A stretch of 64,000 nucleotides of DNA from assembly GCF_001426375.1 (NCBI RefSeq), contig NZ_LMEO01000013.1, positions 1-64,000 of the forward strand, in the 5' to 3' direction. Position numbers and translations under genes: made by a program. Positions 50,308 through 60,073 of the stretch are shown piece after piece. Position 1 is the stretch's first letter; the number at the start of each line of letters is the position of its first letter. Source of the stretch: Paenibacillus sp. Root444D2 (GTDB taxonomy: Bacteria > Bacillota > Bacilli > Paenibacillales > NBRC-103111). The notes beneath the pieces were generated by a model, which was given only the letters and a program-made list of their open reading frames with translations, was not told the DNA's origin and made no database searches.

Positions 50308-50533
50308 CGATGTTTTTCATCGCTATGGAGGCAGCCTGACATTAATCCTTAGTTACAGCGATGAAAATCATCGTTAAGTGAGTCAATTTACAGGTAAACC
50401 TACATTACGGCCTTATTTAAGAATGAAATACATCGTTAAACTCGCTCCGGAGTCTTGTAGTTGCACCATTAGGATGAAAAACATCGTTATTGCGGTATTT
50501 GCAATATTTTAGCCAATGCAATGAAAAACATTG
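50308..50533. repeat. array C: palindromes CGATG-N5-CATCG in the argB gap
   Basis: Five copies of a 5-bp inverted repeat with an A/T-only 5-base loop: 50308-50322, 50359-50373, 50421-50435 (one arm altered), 50472-50486 (one arm altered) and 50519-50533 (both arms altered together to CAATG/CATTG). Starts are 51, 62, 51 and 47 bases apart. The 330-base gap between argB and the small membrane gene contains no other feature I can support. Confidence 0.85.
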
Positions 50534-50600
50534 TTATCTACAACCCAACTTGGTGGATGTATTCCTCATATCATTTCTTTTCGGTTACTTAGTGTGCTTG

Positions 50601-51392
50601 TTAACGCACAATCCTCGTGCCAATCCCCGTGCCCTTCAGCACTTTGCTCAGCACATTCGGCTCAGAGCCGTTCACGATGACAACTTCTTGGACCCTGCCT
50701 TGAATGCAAGCAATCGCTGCTCGAACCTTCGGAATCATGCCCCCGTAGATATCACCGTTCGCGATCATTTCTTCAATCTCTGCCACGCTGACAACGGGAA
50801 GCACCTGCTTCTTGCCATCGACTGTTTTCATAATGCCGGGAACGTCTGTCACCACAACCATCTGCTCTACACCAAGGTGAGAAGCAACAGCCCCTGCTGC
50901 TGTATCGGCATTAATGTTATAACGCTGGCCGCCATCGGCGCCAAGCCCAACGGGAGCGATCACCGGGATGTAACCCATGTTTACGATACCTTGAATCAGC
51001 TCAGCGTTCACTTTCGTGACATCACCAACAAGGCCAACCTCGTGGCTATTCGCCACTGGCTTCGCTTCAATTAAATGTCCATCCACACCAGACAATCCAA
51101 GCGCCATTGCGCCTGTTAACTGAATTCGGCGGACGATCTCTTTGTTAATCTGACCGGAAAGCACCATCTCAACGACGTCCAATACTGCTTCATTCGTTAC
51201 CCGCAGACCGTTCACGAAACCGGACTCAATCCCGAGCTTCCCGAGCGTTTCCGAAATGGCAGGACCGCCGCCGTGAACGATGACCGTTACAATGCCCTCA
51301 TCCTGAAGCTGACGCATATCTTCAAAGAAACTAAACGGTAATGCCGCCAGCGTGCTGCCGCCGCATTTCATCACAAAGCAATTGTTCTTCAC
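50601..51392 (-). CDS. argB: acetylglutamate kinase
   Basis: 263 residues; phosphorylates N-acetylglutamate. Amino-acid-kinase motifs are VMKCGGSTLA at the N terminus, VIVHGGGPAISETL, GLSGVDGHLIEA, YNINADTAAGAVAS and GGMIPKVRAA. It starts at GTG after AAAGGGG. It follows argJ by 61 bases. It is slightly shorter than arginine-inhibited kinases with an N-terminal extension, so feedback control is more likely elsewhere (the cyclic argJ route). Confidence 0.96.
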   Translation of the reverse strand: MKNNCFVMKCGGSTLAALPFSFFEDMRQLQDEGIVTVIVHGGGPAISETLGKLGIESGFVNGLRVTNEAVLDVVEMVLSGQINKEIVRRIQLTGAMALGLSGVDGHLIEAKPVANSHEVGLVGDVTKVNAELIQGIVNMGYIPVIAPVGLGADGGQRYNINADTAAGAVASHLGVEQMVVVTDVPGIMKTVDGKKQVLPVVSVAEIEEMIANGDIYGGMIPKVRAAIACIQGRVQEVVIVNGSEPNVLSKVLKGTGIGTRIVR

Positions 51393-51453
51393 GAGCTTTC
51401 GTTCCCCTTTGCTTCCTTATGTGCGATCCTAAGTGCAAAAACTTAACTAATAC

Positions 51454-52680
51454 CTAAGTTCGATAAGCCGCATTGATCCGCACATAATCATATGTTAAAT
51501 CGCAGCCCCAGCCCGTTGCTTTGCCAGCGCCCATATGTAAATTCACATGAATTTGAATCGTGTCTGTTTTCAAATAAGCAAGCGCCGCTTCCTCGTCGAA
51601 CTTCACCGGACGCGACTGCTCAAGAACTGCGATATCGCCCAAGCGAATATCGACGGTGTTCACGTTCACCGGCTGTCCTGAGTAACCTACAGCTGCAATG
51701 ATCCGACCCCAGTTCGCATCCGCGCCATAAACAGCGGATTTGACCAAGCTAGAGCCAATGATCGACTTCACGATCTTACGTGCCGCATCGTCGCTCTCCG
51801 CACCGACTACTGTCGTCTCGATCAGCTTCGTTGCGCCCTCGCCGTCGCGCGCAATCGCCTTGGCGAGGTACTCGCCAACGTACTGGAACCCTGCCGCGAA
51901 TGCTTCCCAATCCGGATGCTCCGGATTCAAAGCTTCGCCGCCGGCCAGCCCGCTTGCCATCGCCACGACCATGTCGTTGGTGCTAGTATCCCCGTCAACA
52001 GTAATCATGTTGAACGTGGTATCCGTGATCCTGCTCAGCAGCAGCTGCAGGTATTCGCTATCAATCGGCGCGTCGGTTGTCATGAAACCGAGCATCGTTG
52101 CCATGTTCGGGTGAATCATCCCCGAACCCTTCGCTGCCCCGGCAATGTGAACCTCCTTGCCGCCAACGACAACACGGACGCACGTCATCTTCTGCGTGAG
52201 ATCCGTGGTCAGGATCGCTTGGCAGAAGTCGTTTCCACCTTCTGCCTTCACTTTAGCAGGCAGCTGCTCGATGCCGCTGAGTACTTTCCCCATCGGCAGT
52301 AACTCGCCGATGACGCCCGTGCTCGTCACGCCGACGTGGTGCTCCGCCACGCCTAGCGCTTTCGCACTAGCAGCGCGCATCGCGTATGCGTCGTCCTCGC
52401 CTTGCTGGCCGGTACACGCATTCGCGTTACCGCTGTTGACGATCATCGCCTGCAGCTTGCCGCCTTGGGCGATGCTCTCCTGCGTCACGCGCAGCGGTGC
52501 CGCTTGGAATGCATTCAGCGTGTAAACGCCTGCCGCTGTCGCCGGTACATCACAGACGATTGCGCCTAGATCATAGCGCTCCGTCTTCTTTAATCCACAG
52601 TGCAGACCACCTGCACGAAAGCCTTTCGGCGTCGTTACTGTGCCCTCTGGCACGACAGTAAAGCTTACTAGATCTAGCAT
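51454..52680 (-). CDS. argJ: bifunctional ornithine acetyltransferase/N-acetylglutamate synthase
   Basis: 408 residues, processed autocatalytically into two chains at the Ala-Thr of GMIHPNMATMLGF (about residue 190), the Thr being the nucleophile. Other blocks are AMIVNSGNANACTGQQG, VTSTGVIGELLPMGK and VDGDTSTNDMV. Its presence means the cluster uses the acetyl-recycling pathway. It follows argC by 30 bases. Confidence 0.97.
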   Translation of the reverse strand: MLDLVSFTVVPEGTVTTPKGFRAGGLHCGLKKTERYDLGAIVCDVPATAAGVYTLNAFQAAPLRVTQESIAQGGKLQAMIVNSGNANACTGQQGEDDAYAMRAASAKALGVAEHHVGVTSTGVIGELLPMGKVLSGIEQLPAKVKAEGGNDFCQAILTTDLTQKMTCVRVVVGGKEVHIAGAAKGSGMIHPNMATMLGFMTTDAPIDSEYLQLLLSRITDTTFNMITVDGDTSTNDMVVAMASGLAGGEALNPEHPDWEAFAAGFQYVGEYLAKAIARDGEGATKLIETTVVGAESDDAARKIVKSIIGSSLVKSAVYGADANWGRIIAAVGYSGQPVNVNTVDIRLGDIAVLEQSRPVKFDEEAALAYLKTDTIQIHVNLHMGAGKATGWGCDLTYDYVRINAAYRT

Positions 52681-52710
52681 GTTCGTCCTTCACCTGTCCT
52701 CATCTTCTCG

Positions 52711-53760
52711 TTATGGATACACCGGTGCGAACAACAGCCCTGTCGTTTCGTCCCAGCCTTGCATCAAATTCAAATTCTGAATAGCCTGACCTGCAGCGCC
52801 TTTAACCACATTGTCGATGACAGAAACGATAGTCACACGCCCCGTGCGCTCATCCACCGCAAAACCGATATCGCAGTAGTTCGATCCGAACACTTCCTTC
52901 GTAGAAGGGAGCTTACCATTTTGACGAATCCGCACAAACCTCCGGCCTTCATAATACTGGCGGTACAATTCGATAAAATCCTCGGCGGTGTGTTCACCTT
53001 GTATAGTTGCATACATGGTAGACATAATTCCGCGAGTCATAGGCACAAGATGTGTCGTAAACGTCGTAACAACCGGTTTACCTGCAACACGGCTGAGCGC
53101 TTGCTCGATTTCCGGAATATGCTGATGCTTATTCACTTTATAAGCTGTTAAATTCTCATTCACTTCCGCGTAGTGCACGCCCAGATTAACTCCGCGCCCC
53201 GCGCCGGACACGCCGGATTTGGCATCAATAATAATCGTAGATGGATCGATCCAACCCGCTTTGACTGCAGGAATGAGACCAAGCAGCGTCGCTGTCGGAT
53301 AGCAGCCTGGGTTAGCGATTAAATCACTGCCCTTCACTTCATCCCCGAACACCTCAGACAAACCATAAATCGATTGCTCCAATGTTTCCTCGGAAGCTGC
53401 CGGCTTTTTATACCATTTTTCATAGTCGGCACTAGATTTCAATCTTAAATCCCCAGAAATATCAATGACCTTCAGGCCAGCTGCCAGAAGCTTTGGTGAA
53501 AGTTCTGCACTCACACCAGCTGGTGTCGCCAAGAACACAATGTCCGCTTTGCCCGCAATCAAATCAACATCAAGCACATCTAGAATATCCACAACCACTT
53601 CCTGCAAGTGTGGAAAATGCTCCGCAAGCGGCGCTCCTGCATTAGAAGTCGAGATGACCGAAGTGATCTGTACCAAAGGATGCGCCTGCAACAGACGAAT
53701 CAACTCCGCACCACCATAACCTGTGGCTCCAATAATAGCCGCTCTAACTCCTTGACTCAT
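52711..53760 (-). CDS. argC: N-acetyl-gamma-glutamyl-phosphate reductase
   Basis: 349 residues; NADPH-dependent reduction of N-acetylglutamyl phosphate. N-terminal nucleotide-binding IIGATGYGGAELIRLL, active-site Cys in NPGCYPTATLLGLIP (about 150), and SGVSGAGRG and HQHIPEIEQ blocks. It is the first gene of the cluster, with GGGAGGG before the ATG and an ArgR-type operator/promoter upstream. Confidence 0.97.
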   Translation of the reverse strand: MSQGVRAAIIGATGYGGAELIRLLQAHPLVQITSVISTSNAGAPLAEHFPHLQEVVVDILDVLDVDLIAGKADIVFLATPAGVSAELSPKLLAAGLKVIDISGDLRLKSSADYEKWYKKPAASEETLEQSIYGLSEVFGDEVKGSDLIANPGCYPTATLLGLIPAVKAGWIDPSTIIIDAKSGVSGAGRGVNLGVHYAEVNENLTAYKVNKHQHIPEIEQALSRVAGKPVVTTFTTHLVPMTRGIMSTMYATIQGEHTAEDFIELYRQYYEGRRFVRIRQNGKLPSTKEVFGSNYCDIGFAVDERTGRVTIVSVIDNVVKGAAGQAIQNLNLMQGWDETTGLLFAPVYP

Positions 53761-53790
53761 TCGAATTTCCCTCCCGATGTTCCGAAAATA

Positions 53791-53828
53791 TATGTATTAT
53801 TATACAGTCGTATACATAATAATTCAAT
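53791..53828 (-). promoter_or_regulatory. argC promoter overlapped by tandem ARG boxes
   Basis: Minus-strand promoter TTGAAT (53822-53827), 17 bases, TATAAT (53799-53804). Two ARG-box-like sites cover it: 53793-53806 is a full match to TGNATWWWWATNCA and 53813-53826 has one mismatch. As 18-bp boxes (53791-53808 and 53811-53828) they are separated by 2 bp, the arrangement that binds an ArgR/AhrC hexamer. Repressor binding would cover both -35 and -10. Confidence 0.82.
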
Positions 53829-54111
53829 GAATTTTTTTATGCGGATTTTGACAATAGAATTGTGCATACGCAAGGCATTTCAAGGATTTTTTACATTAAA
53901 ATCGACAAACCTTTTATTCTTTGGGTTCCTGCCTTCCGACAAGAAGTATACATAATATGCATCGTTTAAACGCAACATGTGCATAAAAACATTTTTTTCT
54001 TATCGATTCCTATTTATTTAACAAATCAATTATCCCAAATTATACGGCATACAGGCAAATCCTGTATGTGATTAATTCAAATTATTCAAGAAGTGTGGGT
54101 AAGTAGTATGG

Positions 54112-54173
54112 TTATCCACAAATTATACACACTTTATCCACAAGCCACTCATTCCTCAACAAAGTTATACACA
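54112..54173 (+). promoter_or_regulatory. cluster of four DnaA-box sequences
   Basis: TTATCCACA at 54112-54120, TTATACACA at 54123-54131, TTATCCACA at 54134-54142 and TTATACACA at 54165-54173, all in one orientation; the first three start exactly 11 bases apart. All match the TTATNCACA consensus. They lie between argC and the terminator of the YitT-like gene, in an AT-rich stretch, far from any dnaA or dnaN gene in this window. Confidence 0.75.
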
Positions 54174-54195
54174 AAAAGACGCACTATAAGTGCGC
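54174..54195 (-). terminator. terminator of the YitT-like gene
   Basis: CGCAC-TTATA-GTGCG on the minus strand followed by TCTTTTTG, 23 bases after the stop codon. Confidence 0.65.
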
Positions 54196-54217
54196 CAATC
54201 TATCACAAAGCTTCTCG

Positions 54218-55087
54218 CTATGCATGTCGTTTGAAACCTTCCCCTAGTACCTCATTCGTTTCGCTCAAAATGACAAAAGCCTGCGGATCCACCGACTGGA
54301 CTAATGTTTTCAATCGACTTACTTCATTTTGTTTCACAACGACCATTAAGACCGTTCGCGATTCGCCTGTAAATCCCCCGGACCCATTAAGTTCCGTAAG
54401 TCCGCGGTCCAAATCGTATAAAATCGCCTTACGTATGGCTTCTGTATGATCAGAAATAATGAAGGCCACTTTGGCATAGTTGAAGCCGAGTTGAACGATA
54501 TCGATCGTTTTCGTAGTGACAAATAACCCAATTAACCCGTACAGGGCATTCTCCGGTGTGAAAACAAGCGCAGAGCTTAGAATGACCAAACCATCAAAAA
54601 TCGCTACCGAAAAGCCTAAACTTAAGCCCGTGTATTTATGCAGCATTTGCGCGGCCAACCCAAGTCCGCCTGTGGATCCTCGCCCTCGAAAGACAATACC
54701 GAGTCCAAGTCCAACACCAATGCCCCCATAGACAGATGCTAGCAAGGGATTATGCGTAGGCACCCCTAAATGGCTTGTTACAAGTACGCATAGTGGAAAT
54801 ATGACCGACCCGACTGCCGCCTTAACCCCGAATTGCCCGCCTAGTAACCATAGGGCTAACAAGAAAATCGGTATGTTCAGTGCCCACTGCGTAATCGCTG
54901 GGTTTAAGCCCGTCAAATGCTGAACAATCGTAGAAATACCTGAAACCCCACCTGTCGCAATTTGATTGGGGTTCAAAAAACAGTTAAAACTAGCCGCCAT
55001 AATCAGCGAGCCGATCAACATCAATATATACTCAAATACGGTATGTGCTGGACTTCCTATCCGTATTCGCGGTTCATTTCTGGGCAC
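54218..55087 (-). CDS. YitT-family membrane protein (DUF2179)
   Basis: 289 residues: five or so membrane segments (YILMLIGSLIMAASFNCFL, WALNIPIFLLALWLLG, VGSVIFPLCVLVTSHLG, ASVYGGIGVGLGLGIVFRG, VAIFDGLVILSSALVF). A cytosolic C-terminal DUF2179 domain follows (about 205-285, AFIISDHTEAIRKAILYDLDRGLTELNGSGGFTGESRTVLMVVV). The family is common in Bacillota; function unproven. GTG 55087, seven bases after AGAGGAGG, is a better start than the ATG eight codons upstream, whose sequence includes that ribosome site. Confidence 0.88.
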   Translation of the reverse strand: MPRNEPRIRIGSPAHTVFEYILMLIGSLIMAASFNCFLNPNQIATGGVSGISTIVQHLTGLNPAITQWALNIPIFLLALWLLGGQFGVKAAVGSVIFPLCVLVTSHLGVPTHNPLLASVYGGIGVGLGLGIVFRGRGSTGGLGLAAQMLHKYTGLSLGFSVAIFDGLVILSSALVFTPENALYGLIGLFVTTKTIDIVQLGFNYAKVAFIISDHTEAIRKAILYDLDRGLTELNGSGGFTGESRTVLMVVVKQNEVSRLKTLVQSVDPQAFVILSETNEVLGEGFKRHA

Positions 55088-55127
55088 GAACGGCCCTCCT
55101 CTCGGTACCATCTAATCAGGCCCACAA

Positions 55128-55946
55128 CTACAACAGGGGTGCACTCATATTTTTACCGTAAAATATTTCGTCCATTTCCCACTTTACACTTTCTGTTATG
55201 TCCTTCTGCTCCGCTTCGCTCAACTTGTCTTTCGTATAACCGAACAAATAATTGTTTAAATCAAATTTCTTCAGCTTACATTTTGTATGAAAAATATTCT
55301 CCTGATACACGTTCACATCGATCATGTCGTACATGTTTTTGATTTCCTCAGGAATGTAGTTCTGAATCGAACTAATATCATGATCAATAAACAGCTTATG
55401 CCCGTTTATATCCCGTGTGAAGCCTCGAACCCGATAATCCATCGTCATAATATCCGTATCGAAGGAATGGATTAAGTAATTCAGTGCCTTTAGCGGCGAA
55501 ATTTCCCCGCATGTGGATACATCAATGTCCGCCCTAAACGTGCTGATCCCTTCATCTGGGTGGTATTCCGGATAGGTATGAACCGTGATATGGCTGGTAT
55601 TCAGGTGCATAAGTACCGTCTCCGGCAGGGGCCCAGGGGATTCCTCAAATGAAGTTTCAGGAGCACCCTCCACAGGGCCTTCTGAAACCAACATCGTTAC
55701 GCTTGCCCCTTGCGGATCATAATCCTGCTTAGCCACATTGAGCACATGAGCACCGATGATATCCGCTACCGCTTTGAGAATTTTGGTTAGCCGGGCAGCA
55801 TTGTACTGTTCGTCAATATATTCTATGTAGGCTTCGCGCTCATCTTTGGTTCTGGTGTAACAGATATCGTACATATTGAAGCTCAATGATTTCGTAAGGT
55901 TGTTAAAGCCGTGCAGTGTAATGCGCTGCTCCGTAGTAAGTGTCAT
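55128..55946 (-). CDS. speD: S-adenosylmethionine decarboxylase, E. coli SpeD type
   Basis: 272 residues. Makes the aminopropyl donor for spermidine. The long bacterial SpeD blocks are clear: [65 protein letters not shown] and [22 protein letters not shown]. Self-cleavage should occur before the Ser of [11 protein letters not shown], leaving a pyruvoyl group. AAGGAGG seven bases before ATG 55946 decides the start. It is longer than the B. subtilis SpeH type (about 126 residues). It lies alone between yitT-like and prfB. Confidence 0.95.
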   Translation of the reverse strand: MTLTTEQRITLHGFNNLTKSLSFNMYDICYTRTKDEREAYIEYIDEQYNAARLTKILKAVADIIGAHVLNVAKQDYDPQGASVTMLVSEGPVEGAPETSFEESPGPLPETVLMHLNTSHITVHTYPEYHPDEGISTFRADIDVSTCGEISPLKALNYLIHSFDTDIMTMDYRVRGFTRDINGHKLFIDHDISSIQNYIPEEIKNMYDMIDVNVYQENIFHTKCKLKKFDLNNYLFGYTKDKLSEAEQKDITESVKWEMDEIFYGKNMSAPLL

Positions 55947-56013
55947 GTTTCTTCCTCCTTGTTGTTCCATCCCTACTAATTCTTTACCCAAACTCTGATT
56001 GACATTAAACTTG

Positions 56014-56042
56014 AAAAAATCCTACACCTTTCAGATGTAGGA
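56014..56042 (-). terminator. terminator of prfB
   Basis: TCCTACA/TGTAGGA stem with a nine-base loop followed on the minus strand by a TTTTTT run, 85 bases after the prfB stop. Confidence 0.75.
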
Positions 56043-56126
56043 TAAACGTCTATTGCTCCATGTATGCGTTTTGTATTTAGTGTTCAGTGCACCAAGCTCT
56101 TCCAATACACAGCTCCTGTGCACGTT

Positions 56127-57240
56127 CTACTCAGGCTTCCGAATCTGATGACGAAGGTATGCATCGATGAACATATTGAGATCTCCGTCCATGACTGCGC
56201 CAATATTACCAGTTTCCGCTGAAGTCCTGTGATCTTTGACCATGCTATAGGGATGAAACACATAAGAACGAATCTGACTGCCCCAGGCAATGTCAGACTG
56301 CTCGCCGCGAATCTCTGCGAGATGCTTCAGCTGCTCTTCGATCTTCCGCTCGTAGAGCTTAGACCTAAGCATCTTCATCGCTTTCTCGCGGTTCTTAATC
56401 TGCGAGCGTTCTTGCTGACAGCTCACCACGACACCTGTCGGTATGTGCGTAATTCGCACAGCCGAATCCGTGGTGTTAATGTGTTGACCGCCGGCGCCGC
56501 TTGCGCGGTACGTGTCGATTTTGAGATCCTCGGAGCGGATCTCTCCTACGTCTGTGTCGTCTTCGATCTCCGGCATGACGTCACACGACGCAAACGAGGT
56601 GTGACGACGACCGGAGGCGTCGAACGGCGAGATCCGGACGAGCCGATGCACGCCTTTCTCCGCCTTCAAATAGCCGTAGGCGTTGAAGCCTGTGATCTGC
56701 AGCGTGACACTCTTCACGCCAGCTTCGTCGCCGGGCAAATAGTCGAGCACCTCGACTTTGTAGCCCCGCTTCTCCGCCCAGCGGCGGTACATGCGCAGCA
56801 GCATCTCCGCCCAGTCCTGCGACTCAGTGCCGCCCGCACCGGGATGCAGCTCCAGGATCGCATTCAGCCGGTCATACGGCTGATTGAGAAGCAAGCCTAG
56901 CTCGAAAGATTCGAGCTTCTTCTTCAAAGCATCGATGCCTGCTTCAATGTCTTTCGCTAGGCCGGCATCGCTCTCCTCTTCCTCGAGCTCGACCATGACC
57001 TGCAGGTCGTCGAACTCGTTCGAGAAGCCTTGGAATTGATCGACGACACTTTTGATGGCGTTGAGATCCGCGATGGTCTTCTGGGCACGATCGTTATCGT
57101 CCCAGAAGTCCGGCGCCCCCATTTTTTCCTCAAAATCCCCGATCGCTTCGAGCTTATGATCTAAGTCAAAGAGACCCCCGTAATTCGGTTAGTCGCTTTG
57201 CTGTCTCTCTTAAATCCTGTTTTACTTCTGGTTCCAGCAT
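56127..57240 (-). CDS. prfB: peptide chain release factor 2 with programmed +1 frameshift
   Basis: RF2 reads UAA and UGA. The gene is split: the first 24 codons run from ATG 57240 to CTT, where the in-frame TGA (57168-57166) interrupts. Skipping one base (CTT-T-GAC) continues at 57167 to the stop at 56127, giving 370 residues. A purine-rich CGGGGG lies just upstream of the slip site, as in other prfB genes, so low RF2 favours the shift. The body has the GGQ peptide-release motif ([20 protein letters not shown]) and the stop-codon recognition region. Annotating from the internal ATG 57122 would wrongly remove 39 residues. Confidence 0.96.
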
Positions 57241-57304
57241 GTCTTACACCTCATTTATTCTCTCGTGCCTAGTTTATACAGATCATGGTAGCAAGCTAGC
57301 AGCT

Positions 57305-59824
57305 TTAGCTGCCTTGTCCGTGGCACTGCTTGAATTTCTTCCCGCTGCCGCATGGGCATGGGTCATTGCGTCCAATGCGCTGCTCATCGCCGCGCACGAG
57401 CGGTTTCTTCCCGCCTGCTTCATTCTTCGTATCCACCGCTTGACCTTCGGCTACCGCTTGACGCTCCAGGTTGCTTTGTACGTGAGCCTTCATGATGTAC
57501 ATCGCGACTTCTTCGCGGATATTGTCGATCATCTCTTGGAACATCTCGAAGCCTTCGAATTGATACTCACGCAGCGGATCCGTCCCGCCGTAAGCTCGAA
57601 GATGAATACCTTGGCGCAGCTGATCCATCGCATCGATGTGATCCATCCATTTGCTATCTACCGCACGAAGAGCAACGACCTTTTCGAATTCGCGCATGAA
57701 TTCTTCACCGATCTCCGCTTCACGCTCATCATAACGTTTGCTAACGAGATCTTTGATGTAGTCAATAATCTCTTCTTGTTCTTTGCCCCAAATATTTTGA
57801 TCCGTAATCTGGCCTTCTTCTGTTAAGAAGTTGTTGTTCACGAAGTTAGCCACTTCCTGAAGCTCCCACTCCTCCGGAATTTGTTCCTCCGGACAGTGTG
57901 CTTTCACGATGCGTTCAATAACCGCGTTGATCATACCCTCGATGACTTCACGAATATTTTCGGACTCCAGCAGCTCACGGCGCTGTTTATATATAATTTC
58001 CCGTTGTTGGTTCATTACATCGTCATACTGAAGAACGACTTTACGAACGTCGAAGTTGTTACCCTCAACGCGTTTTTGGGCCGATTCCACTGCACGCGAG
58101 ATCAATTTGCTTTCGATCGGTTGATCTTCTTCCATCCCGAGGCGGTCCATCATCGCCATGATATTGTCAGCGCCGAAACGTTTCATCAATTCGTCCTCAA
58201 GGGAGAGGTAGAACTGTGAAGAACCAGGGTCACCTTGACGGCCTGCGCGTCCACGCAGCTGATTGTCGATCCGTCTGCTTTCATGACGTTCTGTACCTAT
58301 GATATGCAGTCCGCCTGCATCATGTACGCCTTCACCGAGCACAATGTCCGTACCGCGGCCCGCCATGTTCGTTGCAATCGTTACAGAGCCTGGTTGACCT
58401 GCGCGTGCTACGATTTCAGCTTCTTCAGCATGATACTTCGCATTAAGTACTTTGTGTTGGACGCCTTTTTTCTTAAGCATTTCCGAAAGTTTCTCGGAGT
58501 TCTCAATAGATACCGTACCTACAAGAACCGGTTGGTTCAGCTTATGACGCTCTACGATTTGCTCAACAACCGCTCTGAATTTACCCATCTCTGACTTGTA
58601 AACAACATCCGGCATATCCTTACGAATCATCGGACGGTTTGTCGGAACAATGATAACTTCAAGACCGTAAATTTTCTTGAGCTCTTCCTCTTCCGTCTTC
58701 GCAGTACCTGTCATACCCGCTAGTTTGCGGTACATCCGGAAATAGTTCTGGAATGTAATTGTCGCCAGCGTCATGCTCTCATTCTGAACTTGCAGCTGCT
58801 CTTTGGCCTCAATGGCTTGGTGCAGCCCATCACTATAACGACGGCCTGTCATAATACGGCCCGTGAATTCATCAACAATCATAACTTCGTCTTCTTGTAC
58901 CACATAATCCACATCGCGCTTCATAATGAAACGAGCCTTGAGCCCTTGAGTCACGTGATGGTTAATATTCACATTCTGATGATCGAATAAGTTCTCAATG
59001 CCGAATGCCCGCTCCGCTTTAGCAACACCTTCTTCAGTAAGAGCCACGGAACGAACTTTAATATCTATCGTGTAATCCTCTTCTTCTTTTAACTTAGCCA
59101 CAAATCGGTCTGCCGCGTAGTACAAGTCTGTCGACTTAGCAGCCTGTCCCGAAATAATCAATGGCGTTCTCGCCTCATCGACCAGAATGGAGTCAACTTC
59201 ATCGATAACCGCAAAATAAAGCGGACGTTGAACCATCTGCTCTTTGTAAAGCACCATGTTATCACGCAGGTAGTCAAAACCATATTCGTTATTCGTTCCA
59301 TACGTAATATCACAAGCATAAGCTGCTTGCTTTTCCTCATGTGATAGATCGTGGAGATTAACGCCAACCGTCAAACCGAGGAATTCATAGATCTGACCCA
59401 TTTCGGCGCTGTCACGTTGAGCCAAATAGTCATTGACCGTAACCACGTGTACGCCTTTGCCTAGCAAAGCATTCAAATAGACAGGGAGTGTTCCAACGAG
59501 CGTTTTCCCTTCCCCTGTTCTCATCTCCGCGATACGGCCTTCGTGAAGCACCATACCCCCGATGAGCTGAACGTCGTAATGACGTTTACCTAGTACACGT
59601 AAACCTGCTTCTCTAACAACAGCAAAAGCTTCCGGTAAAAGATCATCAAGTTCTTCGCCTTTTTCCAGACGGTTTCTGAACTCAATTGTCTTGCCTTTCA
59701 ATTCCTCATCGGACAGCGGCTTAATGCTAGCTTCAAGGTCGTTAATATAATCTACGGCCTTGAGCATCCGTTTAATTTCCCGTTCATTGGAATCACCAAA
59801 AATTTTCTTCACTAGTCCTAGCAT
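57305..59824 (-). CDS. secA: protein translocase ATPase SecA
   Basis: 839 residues; motor of the Sec pathway. Walker [15 protein letters not shown] (about 102), [19 protein letters not shown], motif [17 protein letters not shown] and the C-terminal zinc-binding tail (about 815-838, [18 protein letters not shown]) that contacts SecB-like partners or ribosomes. Start ATG 59824 after AAAGGGG; the open frame extends 15 codons further with no ribosome site. The secA-prfB order is conserved in Bacillota. Confidence 0.97.
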   Translation of the reverse strand: MLGLVKKIFGDSNEREIKRMLKAVDYINDLEASIKPLSDEELKGKTIEFRNRLEKGEELDDLLPEAFAVVREAGLRVLGKRHYDVQLIGGMVLHEGRIAEMRTGEGKTLVGTLPVYLNALLGKGVHVVTVNDYLAQRDSAEMGQIYEFLGLTVGVNLHDLSHEEKQAAYACDITYGTNNEYGFDYLRDNMVLYKEQMVQRPLYFAVIDEVDSILVDEARTPLIISGQAAKSTDLYYAADRFVAKLKEEEDYTIDIKVRSVALTEEGVAKAERAFGIENLFDHQNVNINHHVTQGLKARFIMKRDVDYVVQEDEVMIVDEFTGRIMTGRRYSDGLHQAIEAKEQLQVQNESMTLATITFQNYFRMYRKLAGMTGTAKTEEEELKKIYGLEVIIVPTNRPMIRKDMPDVVYKSEMGKFRAVVEQIVERHKLNQPVLVGTVSIENSEKLSEMLKKKGVQHKVLNAKYHAEEAEIVARAGQPGSVTIATNMAGRGTDIVLGEGVHDAGGLHIIGTERHESRRIDNQLRGRAGRQGDPGSSQFYLSLEDELMKRFGADNIMAMMDRLGMEEDQPIESKLISRAVESAQKRVEGNNFDVRKVVLQYDDVMNQQREIIYKQRRELLESENIREVIEGMINAVIERIVKAHCPEEQIPEEWELQEVANFVNNNFLTEEGQITDQNIWGKEQEEIIDYIKDLVSKRYDEREAEIGEEFMREFEKVVALRAVDSKWMDHIDAMDQLRQGIHLRAYGGTDPLREYQFEGFEMFQEMIDNIREEVAMYIMKAHVQSNLERQAVAEGQAVDTKNEAGGKKPLVRGDEQRIGRNDPCPCGSGKKFKQCHGQGS

Positions 59825-59995
59825 CGGTGAACCCCTTTCCCTTGCATTCGTATCCTTAAATTGTACCACTTTTGACGGTCTTGCCGCAACAAATGACCAA
59901 TCCTACATCTGTATAAACCATCCACAACATGTGAAAAGAGCACGTTTTTACTTATTTTCTATAGTATTGAATCGATGTCCCGATTGCATGCATGA

Positions 59996-60029
59996 GAAAA
60001 AGCTTAATTCGACAGAATCGAATCAAGCT
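59996..60029 (-). terminator. terminator of hpf
   Basis: AGCTTGATTCGA/TCGAATTAAGCT on the minus strand with a five-base loop and TTTTCTC after it; a run of seven T on the plus-strand side makes it potentially two-way. Confidence 0.7.
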
Positions 60030-60073
60030 CATTTTTTTGTTATAGGGATGTCTCGAGTTGTTCCGCTTTCTTA

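Noticed and set aside
54112..54173. Chromosomal or plasmid replication origin
   Set aside because: DnaA boxes are present, but no dnaA, dnaN or rep gene is near and the flanks are ordinary biosynthetic genes.
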